A DNA stretch of 64,000 nucleotides, from contig JAXGZL010000002.1 in assembly GCA_040776985.1 (NCBI GenBank), positions 62,001 to 126,000 on the forward strand. The letters are read 5' to 3'. Below are positions 1 through 8,705 of the stretch, piece by piece. The position numbers were made by a program, and so were the translations under genes. This DNA comes from UBA6115 sp040776985 (GTDB lineage: Bacteria > Bacillota > Clostridia > Christensenellales > Aristaeellaceae). Positions within the stretch are counted from its first letter, which is position 1. Each line of letters starts with the position of its first letter. The notes under the pieces are model-generated. The model ran no database searches. It was not told the origin of the DNA and saw nothing but the letters and a program-made list of their open reading frames with translations.

Positions 1-612
1 GGTGCGGTTGAGCAGATAGACCGTGAAGGCGACAATCACCGCCGCGTAGATCACCTGGATGGGGATGCCCCAGACAAACAGGGTGCCCAGGTTGTAAAAC
101 TCCGGGTACATGGTCCGGATGGGGGCGCCTGAGGTGTAGATATAGGCGAATCCGCGGGCCATCTGCATCATGGCCAGGGTGACGATAAAGGGGGGCAGCG
201 GCGTGGTGGAGATGATGAAGCCGTTGAACATGCCGCACAAAAGCCCCACTGCCATGCCGCCCAGCACCGCCACCCAGACGGGCAACTGATAATTGGTGAT
301 AAGCCCGGCTGAAATAACGCCGGAAAAGGCAATGACAGAGCCCACGGAAATGTCAATGCCGCCCAGGATGATCACAATGCACATGCCGCAGGCCAGCATG
401 GCGTTGATGGACACCTGGCGCAGCACGTTCATGATGTTGGAACGCTGGAAGAACAGGCCCTGGAAGAAATTGCCGCTGGCGGAGAGGAACTGGATCAGCA
501 CCGAAATCACCAGCAGGCCGATGAGGATGGCGGCATTGTCCTTAAAAAACTTGGTAAATGGCCGGGCCAGGCTCCGCCTGCTGCTGATCTGAACCGTCTT
601 GTCGTTTTGCAT
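1..612 (-). CDS. Ribose-type sugar ABC transporter permease (partial, 3' end outside window)
   Basis: The visible 204 residues start at an ATG whose complement is at 610-612 and run off the left edge. The protein is hydrophobic with several membrane spans and carries GGIDISVGS at about residues 84-92, the hallmark of the RbsC/AraH/XylH permease family. It would form the membrane channel for the adjacent double ATPase (stop 614, one base away) and the binding protein beyond it. The order binding protein, ATPase, permease is the standard one for this transporter class. The family call is firm; the sugar cannot be read from sequence. Confidence 0.92.
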   Translation of the reverse strand, partial: MQNDKTVQISSRRSLARPFTKFFKDNAAILIGLLVISVLIQFLSASGNFFQGLFFQRSNIMNVLRQVSINAMLACGMCIVIILGGIDISVGSVIAFSGVISAGLITNYQLPVWVAVLGGMAVGLLCGMFNGFIISTTPLPPFIVTLAMMQMARGFAYIYTSGAPIRTMYPEFYNLGTLFVWGIPIQVIYAAVIVAFTVYLLNRT

Positions 613-613
613 C

Positions 614-2113
614 TTACATTCCCTCCGTCGCGTAGGTCATGATTTTTTCCTGGGTGACTTCATGGCGGTCCAGGTCCCCCCGGACGGTGCCGCCGCCGAT
701 TACCAGCACCCGGTCGGACATGTTGATCACCTCGGGCAGCTCAGAGGAGACCATGATGATGGAAACGCCCTGACTGGCCAGCTCGTTCATGATGGCGTAT
801 ATCTCCGCCTTGGCCCCCACATCCACGCCGCGGGTGGGCTCATCCAGCATCAGGATCTTGGGCTTGGTGGCAAGCCAGCGGGCGATGATCACCTTTTGCT
901 GGTTGCCGCCGGAGAGGTTGCCCACCAGCTGGTCCGGGCTGGGGGTCTTGATGGACAGGCCCTTGATGTGGTCGCTGACCACGCTGCGCTCAAAGCCCCG
1001 GTCAATGCGCAGCCCCTTGATGATCTGCCGGAGCACCTTCAGGGTGATGTTGAAGGTGACATCCTTGATGGCAAAGATGCCTTCCTTCTTGCGGTCCTCC
1101 GGCACCAGGCCGATTCCCAGGGCCATGGCGTCCTCGGGCGAGGCGATCTTCACCTTCTTGCCTTCCACAAATATCTCCCCCTCCAGAAGGGGATCAAGGC
1201 CAAAGATGGTGCGGCAGATCTCGCTGCGTCCCGCGCCGATCAGGCCGGCCAGGCCCAGAATCTCCCCTTTATAGAGGGAGAAGCTGACATCCCGCACCAG
1301 GCTGCCGGAGGAGACCCTGGAAAGCCGCAGCACCTCTTCCCCCTGCTTTTCCGCGAAGGTGCGGGTGTAGTAGTTGGTCAGCGGGCGGCCCACCATCATG
1401 GCGATCAGCTCGTTCTGCTGCACCTTGCGGGTTTCCCGGGTGCCGATGACATTGCCGTCCCTGAGCACCGTGACCCGGTCGGAAATGGCGAACAGCTCGC
1501 TTAAGCGGTGGGAGATGTAGATGATGCCCACGCCGTCTGCCTTCAGCCGTTTGATGGTGCGGAACAGGAACTCCACCTCCTTGTCTGACAGGGAGGAGGT
1601 GGGCTCATCCATCACCAGGATGTGGGCGTTGAAGGAAACCGCCTTGATGATCTCCACCACCTGGCGCTGGGCAATGGTGAGGCTGCCCAGGGGCGTGTCG
1701 GCAGGGATATGCACATCATAGGAGGACAGCAGCGCCTGGGCCTGCTTGACCATTTCCCGGCGGCGCACGGTGAGGAAGGGACCGGGAATCTCCTTTCCCA
1801 GGAAAATGTTTTCCGCGATGGACATGTGGGGCACCTGGGCCAGCTCCTGGTGGATGATGGAGATGTGGTTTTTCTGCGCGTCCGCCACGGAGTTGATGGG
1901 GGTGTTGACCCCGTTGATGATGATGTCCCCCTCGTCAATGGTGTAGATGCCTCCCAGGATCTTGATCAGGGTGGACTTGCCGGCGCCGTTTTCCCCCAGC
2001 AGGGCATGCACCTCGCCCGGGAACAGGTCAAAGGTGACGTCACGCAGCGCGTAGACGCCGGGAAAGCGCTTGTGCACGCCCACCATTTCAAGCAGCTTGG
2101 TCTGTTCCTGCAA
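614..2113 (-). CDS. Ribose/galactose-type ABC transporter, duplicated ATP-binding protein
   Basis: This 499-residue protein contains two fused nucleotide-binding domains, the usual length and layout of RbsA/MglA. The first has an intact Walker A (GENGAGKST) and Walker B (ILVMDEPTSSLSD). The second has the degenerate P-loop typical of the family (LAGLIGAGRSEI) but a good signature (LSGGNQQKV) and Walker B (LMLDEPTRGVDVGAKAE). It would energise sugar import through the downstream permease. A hairpin at 2174-2205 separates it from the upstream binding-protein gene. The substrate is undetermined. Confidence 0.93.
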   Translation of the reverse strand: MQEQTKLLEMVGVHKRFPGVYALRDVTFDLFPGEVHALLGENGAGKSTLIKILGGIYTIDEGDIIINGVNTPINSVADAQKNHISIIHQELAQVPHMSIAENIFLGKEIPGPFLTVRRREMVKQAQALLSSYDVHIPADTPLGSLTIAQRQVVEIIKAVSFNAHILVMDEPTSSLSDKEVEFLFRTIKRLKADGVGIIYISHRLSELFAISDRVTVLRDGNVIGTRETRKVQQNELIAMMVGRPLTNYYTRTFAEKQGEEVLRLSRVSSGSLVRDVSFSLYKGEILGLAGLIGAGRSEICRTIFGLDPLLEGEIFVEGKKVKIASPEDAMALGIGLVPEDRKKEGIFAIKDVTFNITLKVLRQIIKGLRIDRGFERSVVSDHIKGLSIKTPSPDQLVGNLSGGNQQKVIIARWLATKPKILMLDEPTRGVDVGAKAEIYAIMNELASQGVSIIMVSSELPEVINMSDRVLVIGGGTVRGDLDRHEVTQEKIMTYATEGM

Positions 2114-2173
2114 AGGTATTCCTCCCTTTTGGTCAACATGCGGCGGGGCAGAGACATTGGCATGTTTGTGATG

Positions 2174-2205
2174 GGACGGGGCACCGCAAGCTGCGGGCCC
2201 CGTCC
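2174..2205 (-). promoter_or_regulatory. Hairpin between binding-protein and ATPase genes
   Basis: A nine-pair stem plus a five-pair stem separated by one bulged A, with a three-base loop, lies in the 130-bp gap between the binding-protein stop and the ATPase start. There is no T-run, so it is more likely an mRNA 3'-end stabiliser or partial attenuator than a full terminator. Similar hairpins occupy the same position in three other transporter operons of this window. Confidence 0.55.
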
Positions 2206-2243
2206 AGTTGAGCTTACTTTTGCTTAGCGCAGGGCTGAAACGC

Positions 2244-3176
2244 TTACTGCCAGCCGTCCACGCCGAAGGATTCCACGTTCTCCTGGTTGATCAGGAAGGT
2301 GTCCACCGGGATGCGGAACTCGAAATCTTCCTTGTTGAGGATCTTGTAGGCCACCTCAACGGAGAGCTTACCGATGTTGATGGGGGACTGGGCGCCGGAG
2401 CCAACAAACTGGCCCTTCTCGGCGATTGCCTTTTTGGCGTCCGGGGAGCCGTCCACGCCGTAGATCTCAATTTCAGGACGATTGCCTGCGAGACAGGAGG
2501 CATAGATGCCAAGCGCGGTGGGGTCGTTGCCGCCAAAGGCTGCCACGATGCCGCCGTCAAACTTGCGCTGGAGGATGTCGTCCATGATGGTCATGGCCTT
2601 CTGCAGGTCGCCATGGGCATCCTGCTGGGCCACCACGTTGAATTTCACGCCGGACTTTTCAATGGCGTCGTTGAAGCCGTTGATGCGGTCCACCACGCTC
2701 TGGGCGGCGGGGAAGTCCAGGATGACGATGTTGCCGCCGTTAGGATGGCGCTTGGCCAGATCCTCGCCGCAGACATAGCCTGCGTTGTAGTTGTTGGAGC
2801 CCACATAGGCGGTGACATACTGCTCGTAGTCTGCCACCTCAGCGTCATAGTTGACCACCGGGATGCCGGCATTCTTCAGCTGAACCATCGCGGGGACGAT
2901 GCCTTCCTTGTCGGCGGCGTTCACAAACATCAGATCCACCTTCTTGCTGATGGCGTCCTCAATCTGTGAAATTTGCAGCGCGTTGTCCATGGCCGGGTCA
3001 AAGGTGATGAGGGTGTCGCCGTTGGCTTCCACCACCTCGCGGATGGCTTTTTCAATCACGATGAAGAAGGGGTTGAGCATGGTCATGGCGGTGTAGCCGA
3101 ACACGCGGCCTTCAGCCAGGGCGGTTGCGGAGAGTGCCATCACCAGAATGAGTACCAGAGCCAGTAATCTTTTCAT
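2244..3176 (-). CDS. Ribose-type sugar ABC transporter substrate-binding protein
   Basis: This is a 310-residue exported protein. The ATG at 3176 is chosen because AGGAGG lies six bases upstream and it opens directly into a signal peptide (MKRLLALV... ending ALAEG). There is no lipobox Cys at the cleavage region. The mature part has the periplasmic-binding-protein type 1 pattern (VFGYTAMTMLNPFF, FDPAMDN, DLMFVNAADKEGIVPA, YVGSNNYNAGYVCGEDL), as in RbsB-like proteins. It would capture the sugar and deliver it to the permease/ATPase encoded downstream. A consensus promoter lies at 3211-3239. Confidence 0.92.
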   Translation of the reverse strand: MKRLLALVLILVMALSATALAEGRVFGYTAMTMLNPFFIVIEKAIREVVEANGDTLITFDPAMDNALQISQIEDAISKKVDLMFVNAADKEGIVPAMVQLKNAGIPVVNYDAEVADYEQYVTAYVGSNNYNAGYVCGEDLAKRHPNGGNIVILDFPAAQSVVDRINGFNDAIEKSGVKFNVVAQQDAHGDLQKAMTIMDDILQRKFDGGIVAAFGGNDPTALGIYASCLAGNRPEIEIYGVDGSPDAKKAIAEKGQFVGSGAQSPINIGKLSVEVAYKILNKEDFEFRIPVDTFLINQENVESFGVDGWQ

Positions 3177-3210
3177 AGGGTCCTCCTTGTGTATTCTATT
3201 GGGCACCAAA

Positions 3211-3239
3211 AGTATAGGATGGGGTCACCAAGCTGTCAA
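3211..3239 (-). promoter_or_regulatory. Sigma-A type promoter of the ribose-type transporter operon
   Basis: On the minus strand TTGACA (complement 3234-3239) and TATACT (complement 3211-3216) are separated by 17 bases. It lies 35 bp upstream of the binding-protein start and faces the operon. Confidence 0.8.
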
Positions 3240-3245
3240 GATTTA

Positions 3246-4595
3246 TTATACCCGTTCCAGCCAGAATGAAAAACAGGTGACCGCCAGCAGGTCTGCGCTG
3301 CCGCCGGGGCTGAGGTTTTGCCGGATGAACTGCTGATCCAGATTCCGGAGGGCATCCAGGGTGGGGGGGGCAGCCTTGATCTGTTTTAAAATCTCCTGAT
3401 AATGGTCCTGGCCCGCCCGCTTCATCAGGTTGGTGTCCTGGGTGATGGCCATCAGGTGCAGGAGGGTGAAGGCCAGGGCATCGTTAAGGCTGTGGCCCTC
3501 TGCCAGATATTGTTTCAGCTGTGGCAGCGCCGTGAAGCGGACGGAGGGATAGCCGGCGGCGGCTTCCCCACGGGCGCCGGTGACGCCAGCGCGCTGATAC
3601 TGGCGGATGCCGTTGGTGACTGTGTCCCCTTCCGCCAGCTGGGGCAGGTGGCGCGCTTCCTCTGCTGCCATCAGGGCGGCAGTGTCAAACAGATTATCCG
3701 GGGTGAAAGGCTTGTCCTGCGCCGCCAGGCGGCCGGCTGCCGCGCTTAGTATGCCCAGGGCATACAGGGCGCCTTTGTGGGTGTTGACGCCGTCGGTGGC
3801 CTGGAACATGACTTTCTCCGCCGCCAGGCCCAGCGGGCGCAGGGCAGCCATGGTGTGGGCAGGAGGCTGGTCTGCCATCCGCATGCCGGTGAGGGCGGCC
3901 TCTTCCAGGAAAGGGCCCAGTGAAAAGGCGCTGTCAATCAGGCTGTCCAGGCTCATGTCCTGGTGGGCGCCGGTGTTGGCCTGGTCCACCAGGCCGGGCT
4001 TGGGGGTGACCAGGGCTTCCAGAATCAGGCATTGCTGCGCCAACTGGCCGATGGCCTGGGCCTGATCCCGCTGCAGGGCCTGGTGGAGGATCCGCTGCGT
4101 TTTTTGATACAGCGCTTCCACCGGGTGGCTTCTGGCGGGGGCGCAGACCTGGGCTGGCTGATCGCACAGCAGGCAGCCGCGCGGAGGAAAGCCCAGGGCG
4201 CTCCGTGAGATTTTCAGGCCCTCTGTGTCAATCACATCCAGGTCCATCAGCTTGCCCAGTTCATTCGCTGCCTCCAGGGGGCAGAGCAAGCCTTTCAGCT
4301 GAAGGGCATCCGCCTGGCACACCAGCAGGGCCTCCTCTCCGGTGTGGGCGGACAGGACTTCCTTTTGCAGGATGCTGATGTTGTGCCGTGCCAGGCAGTA
4401 TTCCACCCGGTCAAGCGCCAGGGCAAAGCCCCGCCTGATCAGCGGGTTTGATTTGATGGGGCCAGGGATGTTGAAGCAAAAGGACAGGAGTGGCATGCGC
4501 CACTTGTGAAGCAGCGCCTGCTGGCGCATGACCCGAGCTTCCCGGGCCAGCATCATGTCCTTGACGGTGACAGGCCTGGCGGTGTTTTCCTGCAT
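3246..4595 (-). CDS. citXG: CitX-CitG fusion: citrate lyase prosthetic-group synthesis and transfer
   Basis: This 449-residue bifunctional protein matches the CitX and CitG families in order. Residues 1 to about 165 are CitX-like, the transferase that attaches the phosphoribosyl-dephospho-CoA group to the acyl carrier subunit (REARVMRQQALL, SFCFNIPGPIK, PPRGCLLCDQPA). The rest is CitG-like, which makes triphosphoribosyl-dephospho-CoA from ATP and dephospho-CoA (VTPKPGLVDQANTGAHQDMS, TDGVNTHKGALY, GARGEAA, DTNLMKRAG). The ATG at 4595 is preferred over 4607 because GAGGG sits five bases before it. It diverges from citC. No citD, citE or citF is present in the window. Confidence 0.93.
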   Translation of the reverse strand: MQENTARPVTVKDMMLAREARVMRQQALLHKWRMPLLSFCFNIPGPIKSNPLIRRGFALALDRVEYCLARHNISILQKEVLSAHTGEEALLVCQADALQLKGLLCPLEAANELGKLMDLDVIDTEGLKISRSALGFPPRGCLLCDQPAQVCAPARSHPVEALYQKTQRILHQALQRDQAQAIGQLAQQCLILEALVTPKPGLVDQANTGAHQDMSLDSLIDSAFSLGPFLEEAALTGMRMADQPPAHTMAALRPLGLAAEKVMFQATDGVNTHKGALYALGILSAAAGRLAAQDKPFTPDNLFDTAALMAAEEARHLPQLAEGDTVTNGIRQYQRAGVTGARGEAAAGYPSVRFTALPQLKQYLAEGHSLNDALAFTLLHLMAITQDTNLMKRAGQDHYQEILKQIKAAPPTLDALRNLDQQFIRQNLSPGGSADLLAVTCFSFWLERV

Positions 4596-4621
4596 GGCAG
4601 CCCTCATTCTTTGATGGGGCT

Positions 4622-4672
4622 ATGCTATCAGACCGGGTATGGCTTTACAAGGCGGCAGGATGCCATTATGCT
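4622..4672. promoter_or_regulatory. Overlapping divergent promoters between citXG and citC
   Basis: On the plus strand TTTACA (4644-4649), 17 bases and TATGCT (4667-4672) face citC. On the minus strand TTGTAA (complement 4645-4650), 17 bases and TAGCAT (complement 4622-4627) face citXG. The two -35 hexamers share the same bases, so the genes would compete for, or be co-controlled at, one RNA polymerase site. Both boxes are imperfect. Confidence 0.5.
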
Positions 4673-4692
4673 GTGGACAGGGGGGATGTCAA

Positions 4693-5730
4693 ATGGATTT
4701 TGATCTGCGTTACCTGGCGCAGTCAGACCTGAAGGGGATGGCGGAGGTCAGGGCGCTGCTGCAGCAGGAAGGCCTGCTGCTGGACCAGCACCTGGACCGC
4801 ACTCTGGGCCTGTATGACCAGGCAGGGCTGTTGGTGGCGACAGGCTCCACCTTTGCCAACACCTTGCGCTGCCTGGCGGTGGATCAGGCGCGCCAAGGGG
4901 AGGGCCTGATGGCCAGGGTGGTGAGCCGGCTGGTGGAGGATTTTTTTCACGACGGCATCCATCATGTGTTTGTCTATACCAAGCCGGAGGCAGCCTGGCA
5001 GCTGGCTGACCTGGGCTTTTACCCCATCGTTCAGGTGCCGGGCAGCCTGGTGTTTATGGAGAACCGACGGGATGGCTTTTCGGAGTATTTGAGCGGATTG
5101 GCAGGCGCTGGGGCAGAGGGGGGAAGTGTGGGCGCGGTTATCCTGAACGCCAACCCCTTTACCCGGGGCCACCGCTATCTGGTGGAACAGGCGGCAGTCA
5201 GCTGCGATGTGCTGCATGTCTTTGTGGTGTCAGAGGACCTGTCCTTTTTCCCCTTTGAGGTCAGAAAGCGCCTGGTGATGGCGGGAACCCGGGACATCCC
5301 CAACCTTACCTACCATGACACCGGCAGCTACCTGATCTCCCGGGCAGTGTTCCCGGCCTATTTCCTGAAGGAGGAGCAGGCGGTCACCCAGGCCCAGGCG
5401 GCATTGGACGCGGCGATTTTTACCCGGGTGGCGGATAAGCTGCGCATCACCCGGCGCTTTGTGGGGGAGGAGCCTTTTTCCCCGGCGACCGATCTGTATA
5501 ACGAAGCCATGAAAGAGCTGTTGCCCAGGGCGGGCATCCAGCTGCAGGTCATCCAGCGTCTGCCGGATCCGGGCGGCATCCCGGTCAGCGCCACTCGAGT
5601 GCGCCAGGCCCTCGCGGCGGGTGACATGACCGGTCTGAAGGCCCTGCTGCCTGACAGCAGCTATAATTATATTCAGTCAAAAGAAGGCCAGGCGCTGATC
5701 GCACAGCGCCTGGCAGAACAAAATAAATGA
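4693..5730 (+). CDS. citC: [Citrate (pro-3S)-lyase] ligase
   Basis: This 345-residue protein has the usual CitC length. An N-terminal GNAT-like domain (about 1-125) is followed by a cytidylyltransferase-like domain with the nucleotide motif NPFTRGHRYLVEQAA and a late SATRVRQAL motif. CitC acetylates the thiol of the citrate lyase prosthetic group at the cost of ATP, activating the lyase. The ATG at 4693 follows a G-rich ribosome site and the promoter at 4644-4672. It diverges from citXG, which makes the same prosthetic group, so the pair is functionally coherent although the lyase subunits are missing locally. Confidence 0.92.
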   Translation: MDFDLRYLAQSDLKGMAEVRALLQQEGLLLDQHLDRTLGLYDQAGLLVATGSTFANTLRCLAVDQARQGEGLMARVVSRLVEDFFHDGIHHVFVYTKPEAAWQLADLGFYPIVQVPGSLVFMENRRDGFSEYLSGLAGAGAEGGSVGAVILNANPFTRGHRYLVEQAAVSCDVLHVFVVSEDLSFFPFEVRKRLVMAGTRDIPNLTYHDTGSYLISRAVFPAYFLKEEQAVTQAQAALDAAIFTRVADKLRITRRFVGEEPFSPATDLYNEAMKELLPRAGIQLQVIQRLPDPGGIPVSATRVRQALAAGDMTGLKALLPDSSYNYIQSKEGQALIAQRLAEQNK

Positions 5731-5733
5731 GGT

Positions 5734-6291
5734 TTACTGCCCCCGGCCAAAGTCCATGCTGCGGGCCGCCTGGCTCAGCACCTCCGCCATGCTGCCGGAC
5801 AGCCGGCCTTCCGCTTTCAGCGTCAGGCGGTACAGGCTGCCATCCACCCGGGTGACCAGGCTTATGCGGCTGCCGCCGCGGAAGAGGAGAAAGGCCGCCT
5901 GCCGGGTCCGGAGGATGGGGCTGGCATCCAGTTGGGCGCCATTGGCGTAGGAGCCAGCCAGGGCCAGCAGATCCTCGTCCCCCAGGCTGCTGAAGTCAGG
6001 CCCCCCGTCTGAGCGGGAGGACAGGGTCATGGCGTAAGCGCCGGAGATCTCCCGTGCCTTCATCAAAAGGCCTTCGCCGGAAAGCTCCTGGGCCACCTGA
6101 TCTGAGGATTTTCCGTACAGGGTCAGGACCGGATCATCCGGGCGCATGTTGCGGGTGAAGACATCGCAGGCGGCGGGCAGGTTCATCGCCAGCTGCCCTA
6201 AATCCACCTGAATGGCCAGACCCAAAAGGGGCAGGGCAAGAAGACAGACAACCAGGGCCAGGAGGGCCCGTTTTTTCATGCGTTTCATCAT
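5734..6291 (-). CDS. Small secreted or membrane-anchored protein of unknown function
   Basis: The 185 residues start with a basic stretch and a hydrophobic segment (LLALVVCLLALPLLGLAI), a signal peptide or anchor. The rest is mixed, with no Cys cluster or motif I recognise (for example DPVLTLYGKSSDQVAQEL and RISLVTRVDGSLYRLTL). The ATG at 6291 overlaps the TGA of the upstream epimerase gene (ATGA), implying coupled translation. A second ATG follows at once at 6288. It ends convergently with citC. The function is unknown. Confidence 0.7.
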   Translation of the reverse strand: MMKRMKKRALLALVVCLLALPLLGLAIQVDLGQLAMNLPAACDVFTRNMRPDDPVLTLYGKSSDQVAQELSGEGLLMKAREISGAYAMTLSSRSDGGPDFSSLGDEDLLALAGSYANGAQLDASPILRTRQAAFLLFRGGSRISLVTRVDGSLYRLTLKAEGRLSGSMAEVLSQAARSMDFGRGQ

Positions 6292-7304
6292 AATTGTGAT
6301 ATCTCCGCTTCCGCCCGGCGCATGATGTCCACCACCTTGTCCGAGAAGGCGTCAAAGGCGGGGTCCGCCACCTGCAGGGCGGGATTGGACAGCAGGTGCT
6401 CCACCACCTGTTTTGCCCCCTGGTCAAAGCGGGTCTGGGCATTGAAGCCGGGCACCAGGCTTTTCAGCTTGCTGTTGTCAAAGACGGCGCAGTTGGCCTT
6501 GTCCCCCAGGAGGGAGCCGGAAAAGTCATAGCTTTCCGCCATGGCCAGCATGTCGCTGGGCACATGGCAGGGGATGAAGGGCACGCCGGCGGCCTCCGCC
6601 ACGATGCGGTAGATCTGGTTCCAGCTGAGGGCCTCGTCCGAGGTGATGTGCACCGCCTGGCCGATGGCCCGGTGATTGCCCATCAGGCCCACCAGGCCCC
6701 TGGCAAAGTCCTCTGAACTGGTGAGGGTCCACAGGCTGGTGCCGTCGCCGGGGATCAGCACCGGTTGATGGCGCATCATCCGGTCCAGCACCTGCCAGGA
6801 GCCCTTTTCGCCGTGGATGGCCAGGGGCAATTTGCCGATGCCATAGGTGTGGCTGGGCCGCACGATGGTGACCGGGAAAAAGTCCATGTCGTAGGCTTCC
6901 ATCAGCAGGCGCTCGCACATCGCCTTGTTCCTGGAATACTGCCAGTAGGGGTTGTGCAGGGGGGTGGACTCATCAATCAGGTAGTTGCGGGGCGGCTTCT
7001 GATAGGCGGAGGCGGTGGAGATGAAGATGTACTGCCCGGTGAGGCCGGTGAACAGGTTCACATCCCGGAACACCTCCTCCCGGCGGTAGGCGATGAACTG
7101 CACCACCACATCAAAATGACGCCCCTGAAGCAGGCTGCGCACCCGGGCCTCATCCGCCATATCCGCCACCAGCACCTCTGCCTCCGGCACCAGGTCGTTG
7201 TTGCGGCCGCGGTTCAGCAAGGTCAGTTCCCAGCCCTTTTCCAGCAGCAGCCGGGACACAGACAGGCTGATGTTCCCCGTGCCGCCGATCAGCAGTGCTT
7301 TCAT
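6288..7304 (-). CDS. NAD-dependent epimerase/dehydratase (extended SDR)
   Basis: This 338-residue Rossmann protein begins MKALLIGGTGNIS, the dinucleotide-binding loop of extended short-chain dehydrogenases. It has the catalytic YSRNK (Tyr-x3-Lys) and a preceding serine region (FISTASAYQ). The ATG at 7304 is used because GGAGGG sits just upstream. Such proteins act on nucleotide sugars or related substrates; the substrate is not evident here. It is translationally coupled to the small secreted protein downstream. The fold call is strong, the reaction uncertain. Confidence 0.85.
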   Translation of the reverse strand: MKALLIGGTGNISLSVSRLLLEKGWELTLLNRGRNNDLVPEAEVLVADMADEARVRSLLQGRHFDVVVQFIAYRREEVFRDVNLFTGLTGQYIFISTASAYQKPPRNYLIDESTPLHNPYWQYSRNKAMCERLLMEAYDMDFFPVTIVRPSHTYGIGKLPLAIHGEKGSWQVLDRMMRHQPVLIPGDGTSLWTLTSSEDFARGLVGLMGNHRAIGQAVHITSDEALSWNQIYRIVAEAAGVPFIPCHVPSDMLAMAESYDFSGSLLGDKANCAVFDNSKLKSLVPGFNAQTRFDQGAKQVVEHLLSNPALQVADPAFDAFSDKVVDIMRRAEAEISQL

Positions 7305-7393
7305 CTCATCCCTCCAGCGCCGATGCGCATTGTATGATGCCTCTATTTTACAGGATCCCCGTCCCCCAGGCAAGGGCGGGGGCGGTGACCAGG

Positions 7394-7423
7394 TTGACAG
7401 CCTAAAAGCCCAATGGCTATAAT
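7394..7423 (+). promoter_or_regulatory. Consensus sigma-A promoter of the DEAD-box helicase gene
   Basis: Both hexamers are exact consensus: TTGACA (7394-7399) and TATAAT (7418-7423) with an 18-bp spacer. The predicted transcript starts near 7430, so the upstream in-frame ATG at 7413 cannot be the start codon. Confidence 0.88.
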
Positions 7424-7472
7424 GATTTGTGGGCCGGGCAGAAGCCGGGCTGCAGAAAAGAGGTTTACAGAT

Positions 7473-8642
7473 TTGCCAGGTGAAGCATTCCGCGCGCTGG
7501 ATGTGTCCGATGAGGTGATGCAGGCGCTTGATAAAATGGGGATCCAGACCCCCACCGAGATCCAGAGGGAGACCATCCCCGTGATGATGGCGGGCAGGGA
7601 CATCATCGGCATTGCCCCCACCGGAACGGGGAAAACCATTGCCTTTGGCATCCCCATGCTGGAGTACATCAGCCTGAAGGAGACCAGAGTACAGGAAGTG
7701 GTGCTGGCCCCCACCCGGGAGCTGGCCATGCAGATTGTGCAGGAATTAAGCGACCTGGCCCGCTTCATCCCCCAGGTGAAGATCGCGGCCCTTTACGGCG
7801 GCCAGCCCATCACCCGGCAGCTGAACCAGCTGAAGCGCAAGCCCCAGATCGTGGTGGCCACCCCCGGGCGGATGCTGGACATGGTCAGCCGCGGGCACAT
7901 CAGCCTGCACCATGTGCACACCATGGTGATTGACGAGGCGGATGAGATGCTCAACATGGGCTTTGTCAAGGACGTCACCCGCATTATCGAGCTGGCGCCC
8001 CCCGGGCGGCAGCTGGTGATGTTCTCCGCCACCACCAACCGGGACGTGATGACCATCTCCTGGAAATATCAGCGGGAGCCGGTGGAGATCACCGTGGAAG
8101 CCACGAAGGAAAACCGCCCCCAGATCGCCCAGCACACGATGCAGATCCCCCGGGACAAGAAGATGGAGGCCCTGCAGTATCTGCTGGATTCCGAGGAGTT
8201 TGACCGGGTGATGGTGTTTGTGAACACCAAGTTCATGGCCCAGCGGCTCAGCGACAAGCTGGTCAAGGAGGGCTATGGCAGCCAGGCCCTGCACGGGGAC
8301 ATCCGGCAAAGCCAGCGCACCCGGGTGATGGGGGATTTCAAGCGGGGCAAGTTCCCCATCCTGGTGGCCACCGATGTGGCCGCCCGGGGCATTGACGTGG
8401 ACGATGTGGAGGCGGTGATCAACTATGACCTGCCCAACGAGAACGAGTATTATCTCCACCGCATCGGCCGCACCGGACGCGCCCGGAAGCACGGCGTGTC
8501 CTTCACCATGATGACCTTTCAGGAGTCCGTCCGCATGGATGAGATCCTGCGCTATATGCAGACCAAGCCCACCCCCCTGCACTTTGATGCCCAGGGCATC
8601 CTGCGGCGGGAGGATGAGGAAGCGTTTTTCGACAAAATATAA
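7473..8642 (+). CDS. DEAD-box ATP-dependent RNA helicase
   Basis: This is a 389-residue helicase core with all canonical motifs in order: Q motif (TPTEIQ), Walker A (APTGTGKT), PTRELAMQ, TPGRMLD, DEAD, SAT, the ARGIDVDDVEAVINYD region and HRIGRTGRA. It unwinds short RNA duplexes, typically in ribosome assembly or mRNA turnover. The TTG at 7473 is chosen because it lies after the promoter at 7394-7423, has AGAGG about eight bases upstream, and gives the usual short N-terminus (PGEAFRALDVSDEV). It lacks the basic C-terminal extension of many CshA/DeaD proteins. Confidence 0.93.
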   Translation: MPGEAFRALDVSDEVMQALDKMGIQTPTEIQRETIPVMMAGRDIIGIAPTGTGKTIAFGIPMLEYISLKETRVQEVVLAPTRELAMQIVQELSDLARFIPQVKIAALYGGQPITRQLNQLKRKPQIVVATPGRMLDMVSRGHISLHHVHTMVIDEADEMLNMGFVKDVTRIIELAPPGRQLVMFSATTNRDVMTISWKYQREPVEITVEATKENRPQIAQHTMQIPRDKKMEALQYLLDSEEFDRVMVFVNTKFMAQRLSDKLVKEGYGSQALHGDIRQSQRTRVMGDFKRGKFPILVATDVAARGIDVDDVEAVINYDLPNENEYYLHRIGRTGRARKHGVSFTMMTFQESVRMDEILRYMQTKPTPLHFDAQGILRREDEEAFFDKI

Positions 8643-8660
8643 TAAAGATAGAGCTAATAA

Positions 8661-8692
8661 AAAGGGCTGTCGCCATGCGGTGACAGCCCTTT
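8661..8692. terminator. Bidirectional terminator between helicase and flavoprotein genes
   Basis: A 14-pair stem (8661-8674 with 8679-8692, one G-U pair) has a four-base loop, with A-runs on the left and T-runs on the right. It lies between convergent genes and serves both. Confidence 0.88.
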
Positions 8693-8705
8693 TGGGTTGG
8701 TTGTG

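Noticed and set aside
7413..7472. Upstream ATG at 7413 as start of the DEAD-box helicase
   Set aside because: It lies between the -35 and -10 boxes of a consensus promoter, so it would not be transcribed; the TTG at 7473 has a ribosome site and fits the family N-terminus.
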